From VGLO01 sp964599285 (lineage in GTDB: Bacteria; Patescibacteriota; Minisyncoccia; Minisyncoccales; Staskawiczbacteraceae): DNA of 64,000 nt. Shown here piece by piece: positions 24,405 to 32,393 of the stretch. The position numbers and the translations under genes were made by a program. Under the pieces are notes generated by a model. The model saw nothing but the letters and a program-made list of their open reading frames with translations. It had not been told where the DNA came from and did not search any database. The stretch covers positions 1-64,000 of the forward strand of contig CAZREI010000003.1 in NCBI GenBank assembly GCA_964599285.1, read 5' to 3'. The number at the start of each line of letters is the position of its first letter. Positions within the stretch are counted from its first letter, which is position 1.

Positions 24405-25763
24405 ATGTACGATCTTCCATCATTCAACTCCAAGCATTTTAAGGCCAAAACCAAAAAAGTCATCCAAAACAAGGCTTTGCAGTCGGTCGGGGCGGCAGTT
24501 GTTTTGTCAATTTTGCTTTTTTATTGGCTGCAATGGTATGCGGTTGGTTTTTGGCACAATCAAACCGATGCCATGATAAAAAGTATTCAGCATGACTTCG
24601 CGCAAGTCCAACTGCCAACGCAGCAGCTGCCGCTGTTAAATACCGCGCCGCCTGAACAAAAGTATACTTCTCAAATTTCCTACGAGCAAGCCATCATTGA
24701 TTCGGTCAAAAGCGCATCGCCATCGGTGGTGAGTATTGTCATTTCCAAAAATTTGCCGGTCTATGAACAGCAGTATGTCAACCCATTTGAAGGTCTTCTG
24801 CCGCCCGATAACGGCTTTGGTTTTGGATCTCCGTTTAATATCCAAATTCCTCAAAATGTCCAGAAGGGAACCAAGTACCAGGAAGTCGGCGCCGGGTCGG
24901 GATTCATTGTCACCCAGGACGGCCTGGTGCTGACCAACAAGCACGTGGTTTCCGACAAAGCCGCCGATTACACCGTGGTCACCAATGACGGCAAAAAGTA
25001 TTCAGCTAAAGTGTTGGCGCTGGACCCGGTGCAGGATTTGGCTATTATAAAAATTCAGATTCCTTCGACTAGTTCAGGGCAAGCAGCTATTTTTCCGGCC
25101 ATCAAAATCGGTGACTCATCGGGCATCCAGATTGGCCAGGGCGCCATTGCTATTGGCAACGCGCTGGGCCAGTTTTCCAATACGGTTTCAGTGGGGGTGG
25201 TTTCCGGTTTGGGCAGGACAGTGTCGGCGTCGGGTAGCCAGGGATTTTCCGAAACACTGGAAGGCATCATCCAGACCGACGCGGCCATCAACCCCGGAAA
25301 CTCTGGCGGTCCGCTGATTAACTTGAAAGGCGAAGTCATTGGCATCAACACTGCCATGGCCGACAACGCCCAATCTATTGGATTTGCCATTCCCATTAAC
25401 ATTGCCAAAAAAGACATCAGTCAAATTATCAAAACCAACACCATTATTTATCCGTTTTTGGGCGTGCGCTATGTTCTGATTGATGACGCGGTAAAACAAA
25501 AGTATCACTTGTCGGTTGATGCTGGCGCGCTGGTTTTGCCCAGCGACGATGGCCAGCCGGCGGTAACAGCCGGGTCGGCTGCAGAAAAAGCCGGCATCAA
25601 AGAAAAAGACATCATTGAGGAATTTAACGGTGAAAAGATTACGCCGGACAACTCCATGCAAAAAATCATAGCCAAGTACAACCCGGGAGACAAAGTCACC
25701 CTAAAAATCCTGCGCCAAGGAAAAGAAATAACCGTGGAAGTAACCCTGGGTACTCGGAGCTAA
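24405..25763 (+). CDS. HtrA/DegP-type serine protease with PDZ domain
   Basis: 452-aa envelope protease. A single N-terminal membrane anchor (about 27-48) is followed by a trypsin-like domain with the full triad: His in LTNKHVVS (about 176), Asp in LDPVQDLAII (about 209) and Ser in NPGNSGGPL (about 300). A C-terminal PDZ domain covers about 365-450 (AAEKAGIKEKDIIEEFNGEK). It degrades misfolded proteins outside the membrane. The ATG at 24405 is used because earlier codons read repeat sequence. Residues PSTSSGQA between the Asp strand and the next strand come from a dispersed repeat inserted in frame (25062-25084). A short CTGAAA..TTTCAG hairpin follows the stop. Confidence 0.95.
   Translation: MYDLPSFNSKHFKAKTKKVIQNKALQSVGAAVVLSILLFYWLQWYAVGFWHNQTDAMIKSIQHDFAQVQLPTQQLPLLNTAPPEQKYTSQISYEQAIIDSVKSASPSVVSIVISKNLPVYEQQYVNPFEGLLPPDNGFGFGSPFNIQIPQNVQKGTKYQEVGAGSGFIVTQDGLVLTNKHVVSDKAADYTVVTNDGKKYSAKVLALDPVQDLAIIKIQIPSTSSGQAAIFPAIKIGDSSGIQIGQGAIAIGNALGQFSNTVSVGVVSGLGRTVSASGSQGFSETLEGIIQTDAAINPGNSGGPLINLKGEVIGINTAMADNAQSIGFAIPINIAKKDISQIIKTNTIIYPFLGVRYVLIDDAVKQKYHLSVDAGALVLPSDDGQPAVTAGSAAEKAGIKEKDIIEEFNGEKITPDNSMQKIIAKYNPGDKVTLKILRQGKEITVEVTLGTRS
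25062..25084. repeat. In-frame repeat inside the HtrA gene (PSTSSGQA type)
   Basis: CCTTCGACTAGTTCAGGGCA followed by AGC. It resembles the dispersed unit that I know from many bacterial genomes, read as PSTSSGQ on one strand and CPELVEG on the other. It adds about 8 residues in a surface loop and keeps the frame. Confidence 0.6.
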
Positions 25764-25818
25764 ACTGAAAGAAAAAGTTTTTCAGAACGTCTAACCCATT
25801 GACAGCGGTATATCGTAT

Positions 25819-26193
25819 ATGATATATAAGAAAGAGGGAGAGTATAGAGCTAGTTTTTATAAAGACAAGAATGGGAAGAGTTCTGTTTTGGAGTATATGT
25901 TTAATCTTCCTAAAAAAGAACGATTTAAAATTGAAAAATATATTGAGTTTTTAAGAGTGAACGAAGGTGTTTTGGATGAGCCGTATTCAAAACATATTAC
26001 AGGAAAAATAAGAGAATTGCGTGTGGATTTTGGTAAAAACCGGCATAGAATTTTTTATTTTACTTTTATCAACAGAAATATTGTTTTTCTTCATGCTTTT
26101 CTCAAAAAAACTCCCAAAACACCTATGGGGGAAATAAAAAATGCAGAAGACGTATACTATAGTGTTATTAACAATCCAAAAGCTTATGAATAA
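25819..26193 (+). CDS. HigB/RelE-superfamily toxin (Gp49-like)
   Basis: 124 aa. The pattern VLEYMFNLPKKERFKIEKYI..., then IRELRVDFGKNRHRIFYFTF and IVFLHAFLKKTPKTP, is that of the Gp49/HigB-2 branch of RelE-fold mRNA interferases. The basic residues in ELRVDFGKNRHRI and the LHAFLKK strand would contact RNA on the ribosome. The following gene overlaps its end by 8 bp and encodes an XRE antitoxin, the normal toxin-first order of this family. A TTGACA box lies at 25799-25804, but no well-spaced -10 is evident. Confidence 0.85.
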   Translation: MIYKKEGEYRASFYKDKNGKSSVLEYMFNLPKKERFKIEKYIEFLRVNEGVLDEPYSKHITGKIRELRVDFGKNRHRIFYFTFINRNIVFLHAFLKKTPKTPMGEIKNAEDVYYSVINNPKAYE

Positions 26194-26485
26194 AAATAAA
26201 AAAAATAGTGTATTTATTGATTTTGACGATGTTTTGAAGGAGGAAATGAAAGACCCGGAATTTAAGAAATATTACGATTATTACGGCAAGCAACTGGAAA
26301 TTGCTTACCAGATTTTGCAGTTAAGGAAAAAGAAAAAAATTTCCCAAGCCCAGCTGGCAAAAAAGATCGGCACCAAGCAAAGCAACGTTGCCAGGATGGA
26401 AGCAGGCCAGCAAAACTTTTCTATTGATACGCTTGAAAAAATAGCGCAAGCTCTTGGTTCAGATTTAAAAATAGTGTTTTCGTAA
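26186..26485 (+). CDS. HigA-type XRE antitoxin
   Basis: 99 aa from the ATG at 26186; an upstream in-frame ATG at 26141 would place 15 extra residues inside the toxin gene and is less likely. Helix-turn-helix of the XRE/Cro type at about 40-95: LRKKKKISQAQLAKKIGTKQ, SNVARMEAGQQNFSIDTLEKIAQALG. The N-terminal part (FIDFDDVLKEEMKDPEFKKY) is typical of antitoxins paired with Gp49-like toxins. It should bind the toxin and repress the pair's promoter. A small hairpin terminator follows. Confidence 0.88.
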   Translation: MNKNKKNSVFIDFDDVLKEEMKDPEFKKYYDYYGKQLEIAYQILQLRKKKKISQAQLAKKIGTKQSNVARMEAGQQNFSIDTLEKIAQALGSDLKIVFS

Positions 26486-26504
26486 AGCCCAACGATCAAT
26501 AAAA

Positions 26505-26531
26505 TTTCCACGCCTTTATCGTGGATTTTTT
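26505..26531 (+). terminator. Terminator of the HigB/HigA pair
   Basis: TCCACG / CGTGGA stem with a CTTTAT loop, followed by TTTTTTG. Confidence 0.75.
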
Positions 26532-26666
26532 GTTGTGTGTTACTTGATTTTTGGGGTGTTTTGGCTTAGAATGAAACTAAATTTACTGATTTGGCGTATG
26601 ATTGGTGTATAAGCAGATACTCGCAATTGCGTCAAATATTGTAGAAAAACTTTTAACATTTTAAAA

Positions 26667-26698
26667 TTTTTGCCGCGCACCGAATGCGTGCGGCAAAA
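26667..26698. promoter_or_regulatory. Hairpin in the clpB leader
   Basis: TTTTGCCGCGCAC and GTGCGGCAAAA pair around CGAAT with one wobble and one mismatch, ending 15 bp before the clpB ATG. It is not a CIRCE element and does not have a terminator U-run at a useful place. A thermosensitive leader is possible but unproven. Confidence 0.4.
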
Positions 26699-26712
26699 CA
26701 ACATAACATTTT

Positions 26713-29412
26713 ATGAACGGAAGCGGTGCAAATTTTACTAACAAGGCGCAGGATGCCATTTTATCGGCACAATCCATCGCGCAGGACAAGGGGCAGCAGC
26801 AAATTGATGCCCTGCATTTGCTTTACGCGCTTTTGGTGCAAGAAGGGTCGCTGGTCATTACCCTATTACAAAAGTTGGGAGTAGATGTGGACGTCTTAAA
26901 AAAGAAAACCGAAAGCCAAATTTCCAAAATTTCCACTATTTTAACGCCAACCGCCTTTGGCCAATTTTACTTGACCCAGGACATGGCCAAAGTGCTGGAT
27001 AAAGCGCGCCAGGAAGCCTCAAACATGCAGGACGAATTTATTTCGGTGGAGCATTTGTTCTTGGCACTGCTGGATCAAAAATCTATGGCTAGGGATGTTT
27101 TGGAAAAAACGACGGTGTTTGGCGCGGGTTCAGATACAAAAAGTTCAAAATTAGATTACGACAGTGTGTTAAAAGTGCTCTCGCAAGTTCGCGGTGGCCA
27201 GCGCATCACTGACCCGGAGCCCGAATCCAAGTACCAGGTCATAGAAAAATATACCCGAAACTTAACCGATTTGGCGGCCAGCGGAAAAATTGACCCGATC
27301 ATCGGCCGCGATAACGAAATCCGTAGGCTGATGCAGATTATTTCCCGCCGAACCAAAAATAATCCGGTATTGATTGGCGAAGCCGGCGTGGGAAAAACTG
27401 CCATTGTGGAAGGGTTTGCCCAAAGAGTAGCGCGAGGAAATGTCCCCGAATTTTTAAAAAACAAGGAAGTCATTTCACTGGATTTGGGAGCCATTATCGC
27501 CGGCACCAAGTACCGGGGCGAATTTGAAACCAGGATCAAGGCTTTGCTCAAAGAAATTTCCCGGTCAGCCGGCAAATACATTTTGTTTATTGACGAACTG
27601 CACACACTGGTTGGCGCAGGAGCGGCTGAAGGCGCCATTGACGCGTCTAACTTACTAAAACCGGCGCTGGCTCGCGGGGAACTGAAAGCCATTGGCGCCA
27701 CAACGCTTAAAGAATACCAAAAGCATATTGAAAAAGACCCGGCCTTGGAGCGGCGCTTCCAGCCCATTTTTGTGCAGGAGCCAACCATTGACGATGCTAT
27801 CGCCATTTTGCGGGGCATCAAAGAAAAATACGAAGTGCACCATGGCGTGCGCATCAAAGACCAGGCCATTAAGGCGGCGGTGGAACTTTCCAGCCGCTAC
27901 ATTGCCGATCGATTTTTGCCTGACAAGGCAGTGGATTTAATGGACGAGGCAGCTTCGGCATTAAGGTTAGAAATTGAATCCGAACCCCAAGAACTGGAAA
28001 AATTCCAGGAGGAAATCACCAAGCTGGAAATTGAAAAACAGGCGCTTAAAAAAGAAAAGGATTCGCAAAAGCGCCTAGCAGCCATTGCCAAAGAGCTGGC
28101 CGATATTAAAGAAAGCACCAAGGGTTTGCGGGCCAAGTGGGATGCCGAAAAGGAGTTGATTAACAAAATTAAGGATATCCGCAAGCAAATTGACCAGCTT
28201 TCTTACCAAACCGACATTGCCCAGCGTGAAGCTAATTTGGAAAAGGTGGCGGAAATAAAATACGGAAAAATCCCGATGTTGTTGAAAGAACAAAAACAGA
28301 TAGAACAGAAATTGGTAAAGTTGCAAAAAACCCATCACTTTTTAAAAGAGGAAGTGACCGAAGAAGACGTGGCCCGGGTAGTTTCACGCTGGACGGGAAT
28401 CCCGGTAATGCGTTTGATTACCGAAGAAGCCAAGAAACTGGAAACCATGGAAACCACGTTCAACCGCCGTGTCATCGGCCAAGAAGAAGCTATCAGCGCC
28501 ATTTCGCGGGCCATCCGCCGCGCGCGGGCTGGCATTTCTGAAGAAAATAAGCCTCTGGGATCGTTCTTGTTTTTGGGGCCCACGGGCGTTGGCAAAACCG
28601 AAACCGCAAGAGCTCTTGCCGAATTTTTGTTTGACGATGAAAAAGCCATGATTCGTTTGGATATGTCCGAATACATGGAGCGCCACACCGTTTCCAAAAT
28701 TATCGGCAGCCCGCCAGGATACGTAGGCTATGAAGAAGCCGGTCAATTGACTGAAAAAGTGCGTCGTCGGCCATACTCGGTGATTTTGCTGGATGAAATT
28801 GAAAAAGCCCATCCGGAAGTGTTTAACATTTTGCTGCAAATTTTTGAAGACGGCAGGCTGACCGATTCCAAGGGCAGGCTGGTTTCGTTTAAAAACACCA
28901 TTATCATTATGACTTCCAATGTTGGGTCCGACTACATCAGCAAAATGTCGGCTATTGGCTTTTCCACCAAGGAAGACATGCAGGAACGCGAGTCCATGAA
29001 AGACAAAATTTTAAATTCTTTGCGCGACCAGTTTCGCCCGGAATTTTTAAACCGTATTGATGAAATTGTCATTTTCAATTATTTGAAAACCGATCAAATT
29101 AAAAAGATTGTGGATTTGGAAATGTCAAAAGTGCAAAAGCGCCTGGCTGCCAAGGAAATCAGCATTAAAATTTCGGAAAAAGCCAAGGAATTTTTGGCTA
29201 AGGAAGGTTTTGATCCGAATCTTGGAGCCCGGCCATTAAAGCGCGTTATCCAGCGGCTGATTTTGGATCCGTTGTCTATCAAAATTGTCACCAATGAAAT
29301 CAGCGAGGGCTCGCGCGTGTTGATTGATGAAAAAGGAGGCCAGGTTGTATTTGAAGTTCCGCGGCTTTTGTCCAAGATTGACATGCCAGAGAAAGTGAGT
29401 GCAAAGAAATAG
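26713..29412 (+). CDS. clpB: Disaggregase ClpB
   Basis: 899-aa AAA+ chaperone that pulls proteins out of aggregates. Order of parts: N-terminal Clp repeat domain (about 1-145, FTNKAQDAILSAQSIA), first AAA domain with Walker A GEAGVGKT (about 222-229) and Walker B ILFIDELH, a long coiled-coil middle domain (about 415-545, ending YGKIPMLLKEQ), second AAA domain with GPTGVGKT and VILLDEIEKAHPEV, and a C-terminal small domain. The long middle domain marks ClpB rather than ClpA or ClpC. The first pore loop is GTKYRGEFE. The gene stands alone after the HigB/HigA pair; heat control is likely but no known heat-shock operator is visible. Confidence 0.96.
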   Translation: MNGSGANFTNKAQDAILSAQSIAQDKGQQQIDALHLLYALLVQEGSLVITLLQKLGVDVDVLKKKTESQISKISTILTPTAFGQFYLTQDMAKVLDKARQEASNMQDEFISVEHLFLALLDQKSMARDVLEKTTVFGAGSDTKSSKLDYDSVLKVLSQVRGGQRITDPEPESKYQVIEKYTRNLTDLAASGKIDPIIGRDNEIRRLMQIISRRTKNNPVLIGEAGVGKTAIVEGFAQRVARGNVPEFLKNKEVISLDLGAIIAGTKYRGEFETRIKALLKEISRSAGKYILFIDELHTLVGAGAAEGAIDASNLLKPALARGELKAIGATTLKEYQKHIEKDPALERRFQPIFVQEPTIDDAIAILRGIKEKYEVHHGVRIKDQAIKAAVELSSRYIADRFLPDKAVDLMDEAASALRLEIESEPQELEKFQEEITKLEIEKQALKKEKDSQKRLAAIAKELADIKESTKGLRAKWDAEKELINKIKDIRKQIDQLSYQTDIAQREANLEKVAEIKYGKIPMLLKEQKQIEQKLVKLQKTHHFLKEEVTEEDVARVVSRWTGIPVMRLITEEAKKLETMETTFNRRVIGQEEAISAISRAIRRARAGISEENKPLGSFLFLGPTGVGKTETARALAEFLFDDEKAMIRLDMSEYMERHTVSKIIGSPPGYVGYEEAGQLTEKVRRRPYSVILLDEIEKAHPEVFNILLQIFEDGRLTDSKGRLVSFKNTIIIMTSNVGSDYISKMSAIGFSTKEDMQERESMKDKILNSLRDQFRPEFLNRIDEIVIFNYLKTDQIKKIVDLEMSKVQKRLAAKEISIKISEKAKEFLAKEGFDPNLGARPLKRVIQRLILDPLSIKIVTNEISEGSRVLIDEKGGQVVFEVPRLLSKIDMPEKVSAKK

Positions 29413-29442
29413 CAATCGCGGAATGACGCGGAAATTTACGCG

Positions 29443-29476
29443 CCCGCCTCTCCTCAACAGCGAGTCGAGGCCGGGG
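29443..29476. repeat. GC-rich repeat shared with an insertion in secA
   Basis: CCCGCCTC..GCGAGTCGAGGCCGGGG. The reverse complement of 63350-63390 in secA reads CCCGCCTCGCATC..GCGAGTCGAGGCTGGGG, so both ends match. Confidence 0.55.
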
Positions 29477-29490
29477 AAAAACGCGGAAAG

Positions 29491-29514
29491 CGGCGGCGCC
29501 CGCGGGCGCCGCCG
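29491..29514. terminator. Loopless GC palindrome after clpB
   Basis: 24-bp perfect palindrome with arms CGGCGGCGCCCG / CGGGCGCCGCCG. No U-tract. Similar in style to the one directly after ftsK. Confidence 0.45.
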
Positions 29515-29530
29515 ATCAATCCACCACCAC

Positions 29531-29559
29531 CGTCATTGCGAGGCGCACCGAAGCAATCT
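29531..29559 (+). repeat. REP-like unit R5
   Basis: CGTCATTGCGAGGCGCACCG then AAGCAATCT. The same internal variant (GGCGCACCGAA) occurs in the copy inside secA (63708-63735). Confidence 0.8.
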
Positions 29560-29576
29560 TAGTTGTGTAAATAATA

Positions 29577-30296
29577 ATGTCAACGGTAAAATTCCTCTCT
29601 ATCATGGTTTTGGCACTTATTGTCGGAGCAGCGGGAGCCGCTGTTTTTAATTTTTCTTTGATGCCTTATTTTCTGGCCAGCACGTATTTTGACAATTACC
29701 AATTTGTCAAAGATTATAAGCAAGGCAAAATCACCGTCAACAAAACTGACCAAGTCTACATTCAGGAAAACACATCGGTTCAAAATGCTATTGAGCGGGT
29801 TAAGGCATCGGTGGTGGCAATCCAGGGCGCCGGCAAAACGGTAACATCAGGGCTGGTGATTACTTCCGATGGAAGTATTATTACGCTGGCCAGTAAAATT
29901 CCGGCTATCACAAAAGTTACCGTGTATTTGCAAGGAGTTGCTACCGACGTGAAGGTGTCAACCACCGACGTTCCCAGCAATTTGGCGCTACTGAAAGCCG
30001 ACAAGCAAAATTTGCAGACAGTCCCCTTTGCCGATGCGAGCTCCATAACCTTGGGTCAAAACATATTTTTGACCGCCAGCACTAGCGCGGCTCAAGATCA
30101 TTGGTTTGCCAACGAAGGGATTATTACTGAAATCAGTTCTGACGCCATAAGGACTAACATTATAGAAAGGTCTGCGGCAAATGGCGCGCCATTATTTACC
30201 AGCGCCGGCCAACTGGTTGGCTTGGCGGTGGTTGACCAAAGTGGCAAAGTGTGGGCGATTCCAGTAAGCAAAATTCAAAAGCTACTGGGCTTGTAA
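29577..30296 (+). CDS. Catalytically dead HtrA-like protein
   Basis: 239 aa. An N-terminal membrane anchor (about 7-29) precedes a trypsin-like beta-barrel: GKTVTSGLVITSDGSIITLA, then VYLQGVATDVKVSTTDVPSN LALLKA, and a last part GQLVGLAVVDQSGKVWAIPV. The fold markers align with HtrA proteins such as the one at 24405, but the triad is lost. Where HtrA has LTNKHVV the protein has ITLASKI, the Asp strand reads VPSNLALL, and NPGNSGGPL is SAANGAPLF. No PDZ domain follows. It could be a scaffold or inhibitor at the outer face of the membrane. The gene has an ATG, no frameshift and a length close to a bare protease domain, so it is not decaying. Confidence 0.8.
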   Translation: MSTVKFLSIMVLALIVGAAGAAVFNFSLMPYFLASTYFDNYQFVKDYKQGKITVNKTDQVYIQENTSVQNAIERVKASVVAIQGAGKTVTSGLVITSDGSIITLASKIPAITKVTVYLQGVATDVKVSTTDVPSNLALLKADKQNLQTVPFADASSITLGQNIFLTASTSAAQDHWFANEGIITEISSDAIRTNIIERSAANGAPLFTSAGQLVGLAVVDQSGKVWAIPVSKIQKLLGL

Positions 30297-30298
30297 AG

Positions 30299-30462
30299 AA
30301 CGAATCAACACGAATTGACGAACGAATAAACACGAATCACGAATTCTCGCGTTCGTCATTGCGAGGAACGCTAAGCGTTCCGAGCCGCAGCGAAGCAATC
30401 TTTCTATTCGTGATTCGTGAAAATTCGTGGCGCCAGAGCGCCTGATTCGTGTTAATTCGTTA
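30299..30462. mobile_element. Word-type inverted repeat around REP unit R6
   Basis: Left words ACGAATCAACACGAATT and CACGAATCACGAAT face the right words ATTCGTGATTCGTG and GATTCGTGTTAATTCGT, with a REP unit (30354-30401) at the centre. Architecture as in CE1 and CE2. Confidence 0.7.
30354..30401 (+). repeat. REP-like unit R6 with extra hairpin
   Basis: Family ends CGTCATTGCGAG and GCAATCT; GGAACGCTAAGCGTTCC is inserted inside. Confidence 0.8.
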
Positions 30463-30472
30463 TATCATAGCA

Positions 30473-30796
30473 ATGATATCATACGAGGATTTTAAAAAAT
30501 TAGAAATAAAAATTGGGACTGTGGTTTCGGCTCAAGCCATCGAAGGGTCGGACAAGTTAGTCAAACTGATGATTGGTTTTGGCGACCACCAGCGCCAGAT
30601 TGTCGCCGGCATTGCCCAAAGCTTTCCCGATGTTTCAGTGCTGGTTGGCAAACAAATGCCGGTGGTGGTAAATTTGGAACCAAAAATGCTCAAAGGCGTG
30701 GAAAGCCAGGGAATGATTTTGGCAGCAAGTAACGAAGGCCAGCCGGTGTTATTGAAACCGGAAAAAGAAGTCCCACCCGGCAGTTTAGTCAAATAG
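30473..30796 (+). CDS. Free-standing tRNA-binding OB-fold protein (MetRS C-terminal-like)
   Basis: 107 aa. FKKLEIKIGTVVSAQAIEGS opens a Trbp111/MetG C-terminal-type OB fold. RQIVAGIAQSF and VVVNLEPKMLKGVESQGMIL AA are the conserved later strands, with SQGM a hallmark. Such domains bind the tRNA elbow and are found fused to methionyl- or phenylalanyl-tRNA synthetases or alone. Here it stands alone, so it may act in trans with a MetRS lacking this tail. The ATG at 30473 is chosen over an upstream start inside the word repeat. A perfect 40-bp terminator palindrome follows. Confidence 0.9.
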   Translation: MISYEDFKKLEIKIGTVVSAQAIEGSDKLVKLMIGFGDHQRQIVAGIAQSFPDVSVLVGKQMPVVVNLEPKMLKGVESQGMILAASNEGQPVLLKPEKEVPPGSLVK

Positions 30797-30821
30797 TTTA
30801 CATATAGTCTACGTAACGAGA

Positions 30822-30866
30822 ACATACCATAATTTTCGCGATCGCGAAAATTATGGTATGTTTTTA
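30822..30866. terminator. 40-bp perfect palindrome, bidirectional terminator
   Basis: ACATACCATAATTTTCGCGA pairs with its exact inverse, followed by TTTTTATT. Confidence 0.9.
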
Positions 30867-30919
30867 TTTATCCACAGATGGTTAGCAAATCTTTATGGTA
30901 ACATTAAAAAATTCTATTT

Positions 30920-30948
30920 TTGACTTACCAAAATACTTTTGTTAAGAT
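30920..30948 (+). promoter_or_regulatory. Promoter of the HTH gene at 30958
   Basis: TTGACT, a 17-bp spacer, TAAGAT; the -10 box ends 9 nt before the ATG. The TSS would fall about 3 nt before the start codon, so the AGGA at 30952-30955 would lie at the very 5' end of the message. Confidence 0.65.
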
Positions 30949-30957
30949 TTTAGGATT

Positions 30958-31566
30958 ATGGAAGAAAATAAAGGCATAAAAGTAACCAACGCTGTCTATA
31001 GGATTTTGGATTGCCTGCCAGATTCTGACCCCTTAAAAAATAAGGCCAAAGAGAAAGCGTTGGCTATTTTGGAAAACCTGACGCTGGTTTTCAGTGCCCA
31101 AGACTGGGTTTCTTTTCAAAAGGAAAAAGCAGCGGCCAGCGTCATGGATGACATTGGTATTTTGCAAGGCTACCTTCAAGTCGGGCGAGACCAGGGCTGG
31201 ATAGATGCCATGAACTTTTTGATTATTACCAAAGAGTACCAGTCTATTAAAAACAGCATTGTGCCGCCAAGAGGACTGATAAAGCAAAGCTTGCAGATTG
31301 CCCAGGCAACGGTTAAAGAGGCGCCAAGGGTTGCCCCAGCAATTAGCACGCAAGCCGGATATATGCAAAGTGAAAAATCTTCAAAGCGGCAGCGGAAAAT
31401 TTTAGAGATACTGCAAAAAAGAGAAAAAACTCAAGTTTCAGATATCATAAAAGAGTTGCCCAATATCACCAAAAGAACGATCAGGAGAGATTTAGATGAT
31501 TTGCTAAAGAGCGGTAAAGTTGCAAGGATGGGGGAATGGAATCAGATTTTTTACCAAATAAAGTAG
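30958..31566 (+). CDS. DeoR-like winged-helix regulator
   Basis: 202 aa. The C-terminal third (about 140-200) is a DeoR-type DNA-binding domain: KRQRKILEILQKREKTQVSD then NITKRTIRRDLDDLLKSGKV. The N-terminal 110 residues are helical and contain LVFSAQDWVSFQKEKAAASV and ILQGYLQVGRDQGWIDAMNF, a regulatory or dimer part that I have no name for. There is no sugar-binding domain as in classical DeoR proteins. From memory this two-part layout is common in Parcubacteria. It is monocistronic with a near-leaderless promoter. A PE170 copy begins 2 bp after the stop, and an array of short operators lies just beyond, upstream of a sigma factor it could control. Confidence 0.75.
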   Translation: MEENKGIKVTNAVYRILDCLPDSDPLKNKAKEKALAILENLTLVFSAQDWVSFQKEKAAASVMDDIGILQGYLQVGRDQGWIDAMNFLIITKEYQSIKNSIVPPRGLIKQSLQIAQATVKEAPRVAPAISTQAGYMQSEKSSKRQRKILEILQKREKTQVSDIIKELPNITKRTIRRDLDDLLKSGKVARMGEWNQIFYQIK

Positions 31567-31567
31567 G

Positions 31568-31742
31568 CACTTTGAATCCCGAAACGGACAATAAAAAGAA
31601 TATTTCTTGTCTTCCCCCAATTTTTGGCTATAAATTCGCTACAATTTTTCGGCGGAGCCGTTGGCTAAGCCGAAAAATTCTATCAAATTTCTATCTCAAA
31701 AATTGGGGGAAATCCAAAGAAACCATTTCGGGATTCAAAGTG
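31568..31742 (+). mobile_element. Foldback element PE170, copy D
   Basis: Terminal arms CACTTTGAATCCCGAAACGG / CCATTTCGGGATTCAAAGTG: the GGGATTC arm is matched by GAATCCC on the other side, where copies A and B pair GAATTAC with GTAATTC. The centre pairs AATTTTTCGGC with GCCGAAAAATT. Confidence 0.85.
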
Positions 31743-31808
31743 ATAGGACATTTCATAAATTTAAAAAATGTCCTATCAATAATAATTTGTCCTACCATTT
31801 GTCCTATC
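31742..31808. promoter_or_regulatory. Array of GTCCTATC words upstream of the sigma factor gene
   Basis: One inverted copy (GATAGGAC, 31742-31749) and three direct copies (31770-31777, 31789-31796 as GTCCTACC, 31801-31808). The first two form a 12-bp dyad, GATAGGACATTT / AAATGTCCTATC. The array lies 40-105 bp upstream of the -35 box of the sigma gene, in the position of activator or repressor sites. Confidence 0.5.
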
Positions 31809-31848
31809 ATTTGAGTCAGTTTTCCTAACGTAATCCTATTGGTTATTG

Positions 31849-31877
31849 TTGCTTTTATTGCTTATTTATGGTATAGT
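31849..31877 (+). promoter_or_regulatory. Promoter of the sigma factor gene
   Basis: TTGCTT, a 17-bp spacer, TATAGT; the -10 box ends 12 nt before the ATG, so the leader would be about 5 nt. Confidence 0.6.
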
Positions 31878-31889
31878 TTAAGATTATTT

Positions 31890-32393
31890 ATGGATTATAA
31901 ACGGGAACAATTTAGCCTTATTTACGATCAATATATTGAAAAAATATATCGGTTTGTATACTTAAAGGTAAATTCAGAAGAAGTAGCACAGGACATTACT
32001 TCTAAGGTATTCTTAAAGGGTTGGGAATCCTACCAAAAACAGCCTGAAATTAAAAATCCTGGAGCTTTTTTATACCAGATTGCCAGGAATTCAGTCATAG
32101 ACCATTACCGAGAAAAGGGTAGGACAAAAATAGTTTCTCCAGAAAGCGTCCAAGAAATGGCTGACAAAACCAATATATTTGAAAGGGCTGTTTTAAATGC
32201 GGACATTGAAGCTATAAAGTCTGCTATTTTTAAGCTTAAGAAAGAGCATCAGGATGTCCTTATCTGGTACTATTTGGAGGATATGTCCGCCGAGCAAATA
32301 TCGGACATTCTGGAAAAACCAGCTGGTACGGTAAGGGTTATGATCCATCGGGGGCTGGAAGCATTGAAAAATGAACTAAATCAGCAATCCTAA
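31890..32393 (+). CDS. ECF-like sigma-70 family factor
   Basis: 167 aa, just regions 2 and 4. Region 2: FSLIYDQYIEKIYRFVYLKV, then EEVAQDITSKVFLKGWESYQ, with the -10 binding helix in FLYQIARNSVIDHYREKGR. Region 4: FKLKKEHQDVLIWYYLEDMS, AEQISDILEKPAGTVRVMIH RGLEALK, a clear helix-turn-helix. Size and layout are those of extracytoplasmic-function sigma factors. The ATG at 31890 is chosen because upstream codons overlap the -10 box. The next gene encodes a membrane protein with the look of an anti-sigma factor. The upstream GTCCTATC array suggests regulation by a DNA-binding protein. Confidence 0.9.
   Translation: MDYKREQFSLIYDQYIEKIYRFVYLKVNSEEVAQDITSKVFLKGWESYQKQPEIKNPGAFLYQIARNSVIDHYREKGRTKIVSPESVQEMADKTNIFERAVLNADIEAIKSAIFKLKKEHQDVLIWYYLEDMSAEQISDILEKPAGTVRVMIHRGLEALKNELNQQS

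Noticed and set aside
26667..26698. CIRCE heat-shock operator before clpB
   Set aside because: The hairpin arms (TTGCCGC..) do not match TTAGCACTC-N9-GAGTGCTAA.
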